A stretch of DNA of 13,680 nucleotides from NCBI GenBank assembly GCA_900555925.1, contig USMU01000052.1:1-13680 (forward strand), read 5' to 3'. Under the pieces are notes generated by a model, which worked only from the letters and a program-made list of their open reading frames with translations, had not been told where the DNA came from and ran no database searches. This stretch comes from an uncultured Clostridium sp. GTDB taxonomy: Bacteria > Bacillota > Clostridia > Christensenellales > Borkfalkiaceae. Shown here piece by piece: positions 1 to 7,119 of the stretch. Numbering within the stretch: the stretch's first letter is position 1; the number at the start of each line of letters is the position of its first letter. The position numbers were made by a program, and so were the translations under genes.

Positions 1-278
1 GCCGCACAATGCAACCCCGAAAGATGCAAAAGAATTTTTCCGTCTTCCTCCGCGCTTACCGTCGGAGCCGCTTCCTCCACCACCTGCACTTCTTCAAAGT
101 GATTGGCTTTATCCTTGACGAGCGCGAGGACTTTTTCGGATTCGCATTCCACGGTCAGTTTCTGCGTGACGAAGGTAACGGAAACGGAAGTCACTCCCTC
201 CGTAGCCGCGAGTTCCTCCTCCAATTCCGCCGCGCAAGCCGCACAATCGAGTCCCTTTAACTGCAAAGTCTTTTTCAT
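1..278 (-). CDS. Heavy-metal P-type ATPase, N-terminal part (tandem HMA domains), runs off the left edge
   Basis: The visible 92 codons start MKKTLQLKGLDCAACAAELE, a classic HMA domain with metal ligands in GLDCAAC (residues 9-15). A second copy begins near residue 82 and reads LHLSGLHCA where the window ends, so at least two HMA domains are arranged in tandem. This is the usual N-terminus of CadA/ZntA/CopA-type P1B ATPases, which export Zn, Cd, Pb or Cu from the cytoplasm. The pump domain itself is not visible, so the function is inferred from the repeat architecture and from the ArsR-type regulator directly upstream. One base separates this ATG from the arsR stop codon, and its ribosome site (GGAGGG, six bases before the ATG) lies within the end of arsR, so the two are probably translationally coupled. 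Metal specificity cannot be read from this fragment. Confidence 0.8.
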   Translation of the reverse strand, partial: MKKTLQLKGLDCAACAAELEEELAATEGVTSVSVTFVTQKLTVECESEKVLALVKDKANHFEEVQVVEEAAPTVSAEEDGKILLHLSGLHCA

Positions 279-279
279 G

Positions 280-642
280 TCAGCCCTCCAATTTACAATT
301 CAAGTGTTCTTCGCTGATTTGTATAATTTTTACGATATGTTCGTCGGCAATGGAGTACAGCACGTTCTGCCTGTCTCTTCGGGATTTGATGATTCGATTG
401 TCCTTCAATACCCTCAGCTGATGACTGACGGCGCTCTGCGTCCCTCCGCACGCTTCCACGATATGATAAACACACATCTCTCCCTGCAACAAAGCAAGCA
501 CGATCTTCATTCTCGAAGGCTCCCCGATGACTCGGAAAGTATTGCATACCCTCTCGATATTCTCTTCGTTCGGCATGCGCTCCTTCGCCCGCTTTACCGC
601 TTCCTCGTGCTCCCTTTCATATCCGCAATTTTCTTTTTCCAT
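280..642 (-). CDS. ArsR/SmtB-family metal-sensing transcriptional repressor
   Basis: 120 residues, the normal length for the family. The winged helix-turn-helix covers about residues 30-98, with recognition helix TQSAVSHQLRVLK (68-80) and wing KSRRDRQNVLYSI (86-98). The last helix carries D100, H102, H113 and C116, spaced exactly like the alpha-5 zinc site of CzrA/SmtB (Asp, His, His, His/Glu), but with Cys as the fourth candidate ligand. C57 in GEMCVYHI sits where CadC/SmtB have alpha-3 ligands, and C6 lies in the N-terminal arm. The expected role is to bind the operator when metal-free and release it on metal binding, derepressing itself and the downstream P-type ATPase. The ribosome site AGGACGGTGA precedes the ATG. 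The family call is firm; the sensed metal (Zn, Cd, Pb, Ni/Co) is inference. Confidence 0.93.
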   Translation of the reverse strand: MEKENCGYEREHEEAVKRAKERMPNEENIERVCNTFRVIGEPSRMKIVLALLQGEMCVYHIVEACGGTQSAVSHQLRVLKDNRIIKSRRDRQNVLYSIADEHIVKIIQISEEHLNCKLEG

Positions 643-660
643 AATTTCACCGTCCTATAT

Positions 661-680
661 ATATGAATAACTATTCATAT
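661..680. promoter_or_regulatory. ArsR-type operator (9-2-9 perfect inverted repeat)
   Basis: ATATGAATA-AC-TATTCATAT is a perfect inverted repeat containing the TGAA-N6-TTCA core typical of SmtB/CadC/CzrA operators. It overlaps the arsR -10 hexamer by two bases and covers the predicted transcription start, so bound repressor would block RNA polymerase. It is most likely the autoregulatory site of the adjacent repressor. Confidence 0.85.
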
Positions 681-707
681 TTTAATACTTTCATAATTAT
701 TTGTCAA
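679..707 (-). promoter_or_regulatory. Sigma-A promoter of arsR and the metal ATPase
   Basis: On the minus strand, a consensus -35 TTGACA (702-707) is followed by a 17-base spacer and a -10 TAAAAT (679-684). The start of transcription should fall near 672, inside the operator. The 643-780 intergenic stretch otherwise holds only the upstream gene's terminator. Confidence 0.88.
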
Positions 708-761
708 GTATTCGGAGGTATTTTTGGAAAAATTTTTTTTACTTAAGTTAATTTTAATCCC

Positions 762-794
762 AAAAAAAGCGCCTCCCGCGTCAAGTCGGGAGGC
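762..794 (-). terminator. Intrinsic terminator of the feoA-feoB-rluA cluster
   Basis: On the minus strand GCCTCCCG and CGGGAGGC form a perfect 8-bp G+C-rich stem (771-778 with 787-794) with an 8-base loop, followed by GC and seven Ts (762-768). The stop codon of the pseudouridine synthase (781-783) lies in the loop, so the gene's last codons form one arm of the hairpin. Confidence 0.92.
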
Positions 795-1614
795 AAGGGA
801 TCTTTAATTCAAAACGAGAAACGAACTTCAAATCGTTGAGATAGGCGAGTTTTCCGAGGAGAGAAAATTTTAATGATTTTGCAATGAGACATTGACGGGT
901 GAGGTTATATTTCCGATTTTTTTCTTTATCTCCGTATTTCGTATCGCCTGCCACGGGACAGCCGATATGCGCGAGATGCGCGCGGATCTGATGTGTTTTT
1001 CCCGTATGCAGGAGAATTTCCGTCTTTGTAAACTCACCGCAGCGTTCCCCCGCTCGGTATTCCGTGACGATTTTTTCCGCGCCGAAGGTCGGAGCGTCGT
1101 AAATGCGGACGAGGGATTTATTCTCGTCTTTTTTCAGATAAGCGGTGAGAATTCCCTCCTCCTTTCCGAATTTTCCGAAACAGAGCGCACAATATCTCTT
1201 TTCTATCCTCCGTTCCTTAAATGCGGCGAGGAGCTCTTTCTCCGCCTCTTCCTTCAAAGCAAAAACGAGCAAGCCCGAGGTGTTTCTATCCAGACGATGT
1301 AGAAAGAAACATTCTCTCTCCCGCTTCAAAGCCGCAAACACCGCTTCCGAATTGACGCCGCTTTCCTTGTCGGCGACGAGAACGTTTTCGTCCTCATAAA
1401 CGATATAAAAAGCAGGTTTTTTCTCCTTGGCGGGCGGGAGATAGTAAGCGACCTTATCGCCCGTCGAAAGGAGGATATCCTCTCCGACCTTTTTCCCGTT
1501 GACGCGGATCTCTCTGTTTTTTATCAGATAATTCCAGAAAAACGAACCCTGCGCGTAAGTATTGTCGGTATATTCTTTTAATCTTTGCGGTTTATCCGCG
1601 ATAAACTCTTTCAC
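781..1614 (-). CDS. RluA-family pseudouridine synthase with N-terminal S4 domain
   Basis: 277 residues. An S4-like RNA-binding segment (about 10-60, with INGKKV-type IRVNGKKV at 36-43) precedes the catalytic domain. The family motif HRLDRNTSG is at 106-114, with D109 as the expected catalytic aspartate, and HTGKTHQIR is at 203-211. The enzyme isomerises uridine to pseudouridine in rRNA or tRNA; the exact site cannot be told from sequence. The start is GTG: the codon just before it is an in-frame stop and no ATG lies nearby. It overlaps the end of feoB by 23 bases with only a weak GGGA ribosome site, so translation probably depends on feoB. Its place as the last gene of an iron-uptake cluster looks like co-transcription rather than shared function. 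Confidence 0.92.
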   Translation of the reverse strand: MKEFIADKPQRLKEYTDNTYAQGSFFWNYLIKNREIRVNGKKVGEDILLSTGDKVAYYLPPAKEKKPAFYIVYEDENVLVADKESGVNSEAVFAALKRERECFFLHRLDRNTSGLLVFALKEEAEKELLAAFKERRIEKRYCALCFGKFGKEEGILTAYLKKDENKSLVRIYDAPTFGAEKIVTEYRAGERCGEFTKTEILLHTGKTHQIRAHLAHIGCPVAGDTKYGDKEKNRKYNLTRQCLIAKSLKFSLLGKLAYLNDLKFVSRFELKIPCLPT

Positions 1615-3478
1615 TTATATTTTCCCGTATTTTTAATTTTTTCTTCTTTCCGCGCCCTTTGCAGAGCCTTCTGCCGAGCGAATAGGCTCCGAACACCGAC
1701 AACGCGGCGAAAGCGACGGGCGCTCCTCCCGAAAGGAAAAACCAAACGAGGTACGCGCAGAGAAACGCAAAGGTCGTCTGTAAAGCGGCATATCCCCAAG
1801 CCGTCTTTCTGCCGAGCTCCCCCGCGCAGGCGGCAATCGCGGAGATACAGGGCGGAATCAGAGCGATAAAAGTTAAATAAGCGCACGCCGAGGGGAAGGA
1901 AAAATGCACCCCTTCGGGAAACAGCACGGAGAGCATCCCTGCGATATTCTCTTTGGCGATGAGCCCGCTGACCGCGGCAAAGGCGGCCCGCCAATCGGTA
2001 ATCCCCATGGGATAGAAGGCATATTTGAGCACGGAACAGATATGCGCCAGAAAACTGTCCTCGGCGGAACAGACCCCCGAGAAGGAAAAGGAAGAAAGGA
2101 ACCAGACGACCAAAGTAAAGGCGAGCACGGTCGTCGATATCTTTATTATAAACTGTTTTATCTGAAAGAGCAACTTTTTTATGACGAAAAATATATCGGG
2201 AAAGCAAATATCTGCGATTTCCATTAAAAATATGCTGTCGTCTTTTTTGAGGAAAGCCGCGACGGCCAGCCCCATGCCCGTACCCAGTATATAAAGAAGC
2301 AGCGCGCCCAGAAAAGTATTTTCAAAAACGGAGGAAAGCAGCGTCAGATAGACGGGAAGTTTTGCGCTGCAAGGGACAAAATACAGACAGGCGACCGCTC
2401 TCTTCTGAATAGCTTTCTCCTCCAACGCGCGGGTAGAGACGATCGCGGCGGCGGTGCAACCATATCCCAGCAGAACGGAAAAAGCCGCTCTGCCCGACAA
2501 TCCGATTTTAGAAAAAAGCCCGTCGGTCATAAAGGCCAGCGCAGACATAAATCCGCTCTCTTCGAGGAAATCGAGAAACAAATACATCAGAGCTATCTGC
2601 GGGACAAAAGATAAAACACTCCCGATACCGCCGAGAAAGCCGTCACAGACGAGACTTCTCACGACGGGAGATTCTATCCTTTCGCCGCAGAATCCCGCAA
2701 AGCGTTCTATGAGCCCTTCAAGCGCTTCTTTGAGCCTCACCCCCGGCATATGTTCTCCGAAAGTAAAGAAAAACACCAACCCTATGAGCGCGAAAAACGC
2801 GGGCAGGGCAAAAAAAGCGTTCAGGCAGAGATTGGTAAGTTTATCTGCACCGACGGGCGCGGGAGAATAGGCCGTCGAAAAATACTTGCCAAAGGAGTCC
2901 CCCGTCGAAAGAACATTCGATGACGCTTCCGAGAAAAATTTTTTGTCCCTCAACGGGGAAAGCCGACATTTTTCCCTATATTGCGAAAGAGAAAGAAATA
3001 CCTCTTTGAGCGCTTCCGCCAACGCTTTGACGGACTTTCTGCGCAAAGCGTCTGTCTCTATACAGCGAATTCCGAACGCTTCGCTCAGCCGTCCGCAATC
3101 GAGTTTACCGCCGCGGGCACGGAATTTTTTACACATCGTCAGAACCAAGACGACGGGAAGTCCGCGGGAAAGAAGGCTGTTCGTCAATTTCAGAGAGCGT
3201 TTGAAATGTTCCGCGTCCGCTACCTGAACGACGAGAAAATCCCCTTTCTGATCGTCTATATACTTCGCCGCGAGCTTTTCCTCCATGCTCATGCCGTCGA
3301 GGGAATAGAGACCGGGTAAATCCGCGATCAGTCCGAGCGCAAGGCGCTTCGAGGAATTTTTTTCGGATACGCCGACCGTGACTCCGTGATAGTTTCCCGT
3401 GCGGTTGTGCGCTCCCGTCAGAGCGTTGAAAAGGGTGGTTTTTCCGACATTGGGATTGCCCGTAAGTAGAATTTTCAT
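1592..3478 (-). CDS. feoB: Ferrous iron transport protein B (FeoB), with degenerate G4/G5 motifs
   Basis: 628 residues; FeoB proteins usually have about 600-780. The N-terminal G domain has G1 GNPNVGKTT (7-15), the G2 region YHGVTVG (30-36) and G3 DLPGLYSL (53-60). The membrane part has about eight helices and the expected gate signatures: GYGCTAAAIVSTR (338-350, with C341), VPCSAKLPVY (368-377, with C370) and IAKENIAGML (507-516). It moves Fe2+ across the inner membrane. The start chosen is the ATG overlapping the feoA stop (ATGA), because the G domain begins there; a longer reading to 3619 only adds out-of-frame feoA sequence. Unusually, the G4 position, normally NxxD, reads TMCK (114-117), and the G5 region reads TDALRR instead of a TSAR-like loop. 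The transporter call is firm; guanine specificity is doubtful. Confidence 0.95.
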   Translation of the reverse strand: MKILLTGNPNVGKTTLFNALTGAHNRTGNYHGVTVGVSEKNSSKRLALGLIADLPGLYSLDGMSMEEKLAAKYIDDQKGDFLVVQVADAEHFKRSLKLTNSLLSRGLPVVLVLTMCKKFRARGGKLDCGRLSEAFGIRCIETDALRRKSVKALAEALKEVFLSLSQYREKCRLSPLRDKKFFSEASSNVLSTGDSFGKYFSTAYSPAPVGADKLTNLCLNAFFALPAFFALIGLVFFFTFGEHMPGVRLKEALEGLIERFAGFCGERIESPVVRSLVCDGFLGGIGSVLSFVPQIALMYLFLDFLEESGFMSALAFMTDGLFSKIGLSGRAAFSVLLGYGCTAAAIVSTRALEEKAIQKRAVACLYFVPCSAKLPVYLTLLSSVFENTFLGALLLYILGTGMGLAVAAFLKKDDSIFLMEIADICFPDIFFVIKKLLFQIKQFIIKISTTVLAFTLVVWFLSSFSFSGVCSAEDSFLAHICSVLKYAFYPMGITDWRAAFAAVSGLIAKENIAGMLSVLFPEGVHFSFPSACAYLTFIALIPPCISAIAACAGELGRKTAWGYAALQTTFAFLCAYLVWFFLSGGAPVAFAALSVFGAYSLGRRLCKGRGKKKKLKIRENISERVYRG

Positions 3479-3768
3479 GATTGTCGCTCCTCTGTCTTTT
3501 CGTCCGCCGTTTCCCGTTCGGATAAAGAAGCGGCGTTGTCGGACAATCGGGCAATTTTGATTTTTTGCGCGCACTCCCTGCGCATACCGACGCGGCCGAA
3601 CGCTGTCTGTAAAAGACATTCGCGGCCGAAAAATATCTTTTTGAGCATCTTTACTTTTTCGTTCGGAGCGATGCCGAGCATCCTCAAACGCTCTTTGACG
3701 TCTTTTTCCGCGTCGACGGAAAGGATCTTTGCATATTCTCCCGATTTCAGTTCATTCAAATCCGTCAT
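3475..3768 (-). CDS. feoA: Ferrous iron transport protein A (FeoA)
   Basis: 97 residues. The SH3-like FeoA fold spans about 1-78, with the family pattern LNELKSGEYAKILSV, then LRMLGIAPNEKV, then FGRVGMRRECAQKIKI near the end of the domain. FeoA is a small cytoplasmic partner needed for FeoB activity. The last roughly 20 residues (SLSERETADEKTEERQS) are a charged tail beyond the usual FeoA domain. The stop overlaps the feoB ATG by four bases (ATGA). No Shine-Dalgarno sequence precedes the ATG, where only pyrimidine-rich sequence is seen, and only 42 bases separate it from the upstream gene's terminator. No Fur-like box or convincing promoter could be read in that gap. Confidence 0.92.
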   Translation of the reverse strand: MTDLNELKSGEYAKILSVDAEKDVKERLRMLGIAPNEKVKMLKKIFFGRECLLQTAFGRVGMRRECAQKIKIARLSDNAASLSERETADEKTEERQS

Positions 3769-3800
3769 AGGAAAAATATATGCCAGAAAAAGAAAAACAT
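3765..3800 (-). other. Possible leader mini-ORF of feoA (11 codons)
   Basis: An ATG at 3800 opens MFFFFWHIFFL, and its stop overlaps the feoA ATG in an ATGA arrangement. AAGG lies just before the ATG, though closer than the optimal spacing. The feoA ATG has no ribosome site of its own, so translation through this mini-ORF could load feoA. The very T-rich DNA would yield a Phe-rich peptide by chance, so this remains tentative. It is too short to be a recognisable protein. Confidence 0.25.
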
Positions 3801-3810
3801 GTCCTTTTTC

Positions 3811-3849
3811 AAAAAAAATCCGCTTCCGATTATTCGGAAACGGATTTTT
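3811..3849 (-). terminator. Intrinsic terminator after the surface-protein gene
   Basis: AAAAATCCG (3814-3822) pairs with CGGATTTTT (3841-3849). After one C/A mismatch, TTCCGA (3824-3829) pairs with TCGGAA (3834-3839) around a 4-base loop. Read on the minus strand, the stem is followed by a run of Ts (complement of 3811-3818). A-T rich on both sides, it might also work on the plus strand, but no plus-strand gene precedes it. Confidence 0.9.
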
Positions 3850-3861
3850 CTCTATCTGGAT

Positions 3862-6258
3862 TTACTTTTTTTCGTCCTCGTCGAGTTTCTCCAATTCGGA
3901 CTTTTTATCCTTTTTTGATTTTTTCTTCTTTTTCTTTCCGTTCTCTACGTCTTCCAGAGTTTCATCGGAAGGCTTCACGACGAGCAGAATGATGATGAGA
4001 ATCAACATCACGGCCGCGATGGAGAACAAAACGACGGAAACGATGTTATTTTTCAGCCACTGCGTCTCGCCTTTGATCGTGTCTTCTTTGGCATTGACGG
4101 AAACGGCCTGATATGCGGCGGCCTTCTCTCCCGACAATTCCGCATCGGTAAATACGGCGAGGACGATATAGACGCCCTGTTCCTGCGGCTTAAAAGATTT
4201 TGAGGAAGGATACCAATAATATTTGTTATCCGATTCTTTCCAAACATCGGGATGTTTATCTTCGTCGATCGTATCGTCGTAAGGTTCTATCTCGCGCAAA
4301 ATCACTTCGCCGTCCGAATTCGGCTTCATCAAGTCATCGGCCGTAATATTCAATCCCAATCTCTTTGAAAGCAACTCGGCGTATAAACCCGCATAATAAT
4401 TGAGATAATCGTCGTCCTCCACTTTGGACAAATCCGCATTCTCTTTCAGTTCGGAGAATTTGATGAGAGAAAAGTCACTGTCAGAGAAATCCGTATCGGG
4501 ATACTGCTTTCTGAATGCGGCGGTATCGAAATAATACAAACCGTATTCACTCGAATGTCCGTCGATTCCCACGACCGTAAAGTCGGAGAGCGTATAGGTG
4601 ACGTCGATAAATCCAGAATCCGTATTGTCGCTTCCATCGGGTTCCTCCACGCTTATACCGCTGTTGGAAATCGAGAAAGTAAAGGAAGGAATGGCTTCGA
4701 TGTCCCAAACGTTATCGGAAGTCACTTTGGTGCGATAACCGTCCACGTAGCAGTACATCTCGTTGCCCGCTTTGTCGGAGGCGGTAATCTTGAACTCATA
4801 GAGCCCCGTCGAACCGACAGCAAGTTTCAAATCTTCATAGCTTATTCCCGTGCTCGAAGCGGGGCTGTCCGAAGTCTGCGTCTTGTAATAGATATTATAT
4901 TTGAGATTTTTATATCCGGTATCGTTGTCCGTGATAAGGCCTATCGGAGAAGGCAGATAGACATAGGAATTCGTACCTGCATAAACGTCCTTCGCCGCTT
5001 CTTCCACCGCTTCCTGATACCCGAGATAGGCTTGATTTGCTTCGTCGAGAACACTGTTTCCGTCCCCGTCCAATTCGTGATTTCCTTCGTCGTCTCTGAC
5101 AATACAGGTATAATCGGGTCCCTCGGTGTTGCGATCCGCACGGATATATTCGAGCTTAGAATCTTCCGTGGGCTTCTCCGTCTCTTCCGCATACCATACA
5201 AGTTCATAGGTTGCCGCGTTGTCGTCGCCGGAGAAGGTATCGTCATTGAGCTTGAAACGCACGGAAATGTATTCCATTCCCTTTTCTTTATAGACGGGCG
5301 TATCCATGAAATAGGTGCTCGTCGTCAAAGTTTCGTATTCCGGCTCCTTTGTCGAGTCATCGGAGAAATCATCAGGATTGTATTGATAATACTCCATCGT
5401 CTTGGTGACGGAAGTATCCAAAACATCGATCACTTCATAATCGAGAGAGAACGGAGTTCCCAACGCAAACGAAGAAATCGAATCGTTGACGACGAGAACG
5501 GGCCTCGCATTATCCTTAATCTTCTTGTCCTCGTCGAGCGTAAAGGACTGCCCGTTGAGCTCCTTGAAAAGAATCTTCGTGGTCGCGGCGTCCCCTTCCG
5601 CACCTTCGGGCATTTCCGCCGTAAAGGCGAAAGGCACCATGGGAGTGGAAGAAGCGGTCGAAGAATATTCCGCGAAATTCGCGCCTACATTCGTAAACGT
5701 ACCGATGTAACTCTCATTCAAAAGGACGAAAAATTCGCCTTCCCCGGCGGTATTTTCCTCATCCGTTTCCGCAAGCGAAAGCTCGATATCGGCTTTGAGC
5801 GCTTCATCTGAAAGCTCCGTGGCTTGTCCGTCGTTCACTTTGACGGTAACCTTGCCGTTCGCCTTTTCAAAAACGACGGTATTCGTCGCTTTTTTCTCTT
5901 TCATGGCCATCGAGGGCGCCGCTTCGAAAGTGAGCGTCAATTTTTCGAAATTCGTATCCTTGAGGGCGAATTTCATCGTGAGATATTTTGCGGCGTCCTT
6001 ACCGTCGTACCATTTCAGAGCCAAATCGCGTTTGAAAGATACGCTTCCGCTGTCGGGAAGAGTAAAGGCCATCAACGTATCGTCGTCCGAATCGGTCCCC
6101 ACCGAAGCAGACTTTTCCGCCGTAAAGATACGGTAAGGTTCATACGTGACCGCACCGGCCTTGATTCCGCCGAGCATAAGTCCTCCGCCCAAAGCCGCCG
6201 TTCCGATTGCGCCTGCAACCAGAAAAGTTAAAATTTTGACTTTATTCTTTTTTTTCAT
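3862..6258 (-). CDS. Membrane-anchored extracellular protein of unknown function, beta-rich, acidic
   Basis: 798 residues, not recognised as a named family. Residues 1-36 form a signal peptide or signal anchor: MKKKNKVK, a long hydrophobic stretch, and a possible cleavage site after AGA. The ectodomain (about 37-735) is acidic and rich in Asp, Ser, Thr and Tyr. It contains stretches resembling bacterial Ig/cadherin-like modules, such as GSTGLYEFKITASDKAGNE (482-500) and GVYIVLAVFTDAEL (695-708). DGDGNSVLDE (397-406) resembles a calcium-binding loop but is not a canonical EF hand. One membrane helix (739-761) is followed by a 37-residue tail with KKKKKKSKKDKK (775-786), which should stay in the cytoplasm. 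There is no LPXTG sorting signal. It has its own promoter and terminator, so it is transcribed alone; adhesion or envelope roles are guesses. Confidence 0.85.
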   Translation of the reverse strand: MKKKNKVKILTFLVAGAIGTAALGGGLMLGGIKAGAVTYEPYRIFTAEKSASVGTDSDDDTLMAFTLPDSGSVSFKRDLALKWYDGKDAAKYLTMKFALKDTNFEKLTLTFEAAPSMAMKEKKATNTVVFEKANGKVTVKVNDGQATELSDEALKADIELSLAETDEENTAGEGEFFVLLNESYIGTFTNVGANFAEYSSTASSTPMVPFAFTAEMPEGAEGDAATTKILFKELNGQSFTLDEDKKIKDNARPVLVVNDSISSFALGTPFSLDYEVIDVLDTSVTKTMEYYQYNPDDFSDDSTKEPEYETLTTSTYFMDTPVYKEKGMEYISVRFKLNDDTFSGDDNAATYELVWYAEETEKPTEDSKLEYIRADRNTEGPDYTCIVRDDEGNHELDGDGNSVLDEANQAYLGYQEAVEEAAKDVYAGTNSYVYLPSPIGLITDNDTGYKNLKYNIYYKTQTSDSPASSTGISYEDLKLAVGSTGLYEFKITASDKAGNEMYCYVDGYRTKVTSDNVWDIEAIPSFTFSISNSGISVEEPDGSDNTDSGFIDVTYTLSDFTVVGIDGHSSEYGLYYFDTAAFRKQYPDTDFSDSDFSLIKFSELKENADLSKVEDDDYLNYYAGLYAELLSKRLGLNITADDLMKPNSDGEVILREIEPYDDTIDEDKHPDVWKESDNKYYWYPSSKSFKPQEQGVYIVLAVFTDAELSGEKAAAYQAVSVNAKEDTIKGETQWLKNNIVSVVLFSIAAVMLILIIILLVVKPSDETLEDVENGKKKKKKSKKDKKSELEKLDEDEKK

Positions 6259-6317
6259 TCAAGCAGTGCCTCGCAATTTTTGTAAGTCTATACCTTTTAC
6301 AATATTGTGCTTTCTCT

Positions 6318-6346
6318 ATTTTACACCCAAACGCGCCTTTTGTCAA
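6318..6346 (-). promoter_or_regulatory. Sigma-A promoter of the surface-protein gene
   Basis: On the minus strand TTGACA (6341-6346), a 17-base spacer and TAAAAT (6318-6323) form a near-consensus promoter. Transcription would start near 6311, leaving a leader of about 53 bases. The ribosome site before the ATG is weak (GCGAGG, about a dozen bases upstream). Confidence 0.85.
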
Positions 6347-6350
6347 ACGC

Positions 6351-6365
6351 ATTTCACGGTGAAAT
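6351..6365. promoter_or_regulatory. Palindrome directly upstream of the -35 box
   Basis: ATTTCAC-G-GTGAAAT is a perfect 7-1-7 palindrome lying four bases upstream of the -35 hexamer of the surface-protein promoter. It could be a regulator-binding site. Read as RNA it could also form a short hairpin after the upstream pseudouridine synthase gene, but no T run follows. Repeats of this size arise by chance in a window this long. Confidence 0.3.
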
Positions 6366-6393
6366 AAACTGTTTTTCTTTTTTTACGCAATTT

Positions 6394-7119
6394 TCACTTG
6401 ATTTCCACTGCATTCGGGATATCGAAAGCCTTCCACGGGGTTTCGTTTTCGGGCGGATAGGCCAAAAAGCGCAACCGCTCTTTGGTGACGGGATGAGAAA
6501 AGGCGAGCGAATACGCCCACAGGGCCAGCTTGCCTTTCTGCGCCAGAGCGCCTCCGTATCGCATATCCCCGTAAACGGGGTGAGAGATCCCCGCCATCTG
6601 AACGCGGATCTGGTGCGTGCGCCCCGTATGCAGCCTCACCTCCGCAAGGGAGTATTTTCCCTTGCTTTCGAGAACCTTATAGTCGAGAGAAGCAAACTTT
6701 GCGCCCTCCTCCGTCTGCGTACAGATATATACGAGATTGTTGACCGTATTTTTCCGGAGATAATTGGTGAGCGTTCCCCGTTCGGGGTCGGGAGTCCCGC
6801 AAAGGACGGTGAGATACCTCTTTTCAAAATCCCCCGTCTGCAATCCTTCGGTGAGCCGAGCGGCCGCCTTGGACGTCTTGGCGTAGACCATGACACCTCC
6901 CGTGGGCCTGTCCAGACGGTGTACGAGCCCCGCATACGCGTTTCCGGGCTTATTGTAGGTGATTTTCAGATAAGTTTTTATCTGGTCCAACAGATTGTCA
7001 TCTCTGCTCTCGTCGGGACAGCAGGCGGTCATCTGCGGCTTCAAAACGACGATGATGTGATTGTCTTCAAACAGAATTTCAAAGGGCGGACGATAGTCCT
7101 TTTGTTCGGTTTCAGTCAT
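6394..7119 (-). CDS. RluA-family pseudouridine synthase without S4 domain
   Basis: 241 residues. It starts directly with the catalytic fold: FEILFEDNHIIVVLKPQ (13-29), then HRLDRPTGG (67-75) with D70 as the expected catalytic aspartate, then HTGRTHQIR (163-171). Without an S4 domain it resembles the shorter RluA/RluC-like clostridial members that act on rRNA or tRNA uridines; the target is unknown. It is distinct from the second RluA-type gene in the window, which has an S4 domain and diverges strongly. The ATG lies eight bases inside the end of the methyltransferase gene, so the two form one operon with coupled translation. No clear terminator follows, so some transcripts may continue into the surface-protein gene. 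Confidence 0.93.
   Translation of the reverse strand: MTETEQKDYRPPFEILFEDNHIIVVLKPQMTACCPDESRDDNLLDQIKTYLKITYNKPGNAYAGLVHRLDRPTGGVMVYAKTSKAAARLTEGLQTGDFEKRYLTVLCGTPDPERGTLTNYLRKNTVNNLVYICTQTEEGAKFASLDYKVLESKGKYSLAEVRLHTGRTHQIRVQMAGISHPVYGDMRYGGALAQKGKLALWAYSLAFSHPVTKERLRFLAYPPENETPWKAFDIPNAVEIK

Noticed and set aside
3479..3619. N-terminal extension of FeoB by 47 residues in the same open frame
   Set aside because: It covers feoA in another frame, matches nothing in FeoB, and the G domain begins at the ATG overlapping the feoA stop.
3895..3950. Lysine-codon-rich A/T homopolymer region as a possible frameshift or slippage site
   Set aside because: The frame stays open to a stop followed by a clean terminator, and a basic tail after the membrane helix makes sense.
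4555..5811. 418-codon open frame on the plus strand
   Set aside because: It lies opposite the surface-protein gene, lacks a promoter or ribosome site, and its Arg/Ile/Phe-rich composition is that of an antisense shadow.
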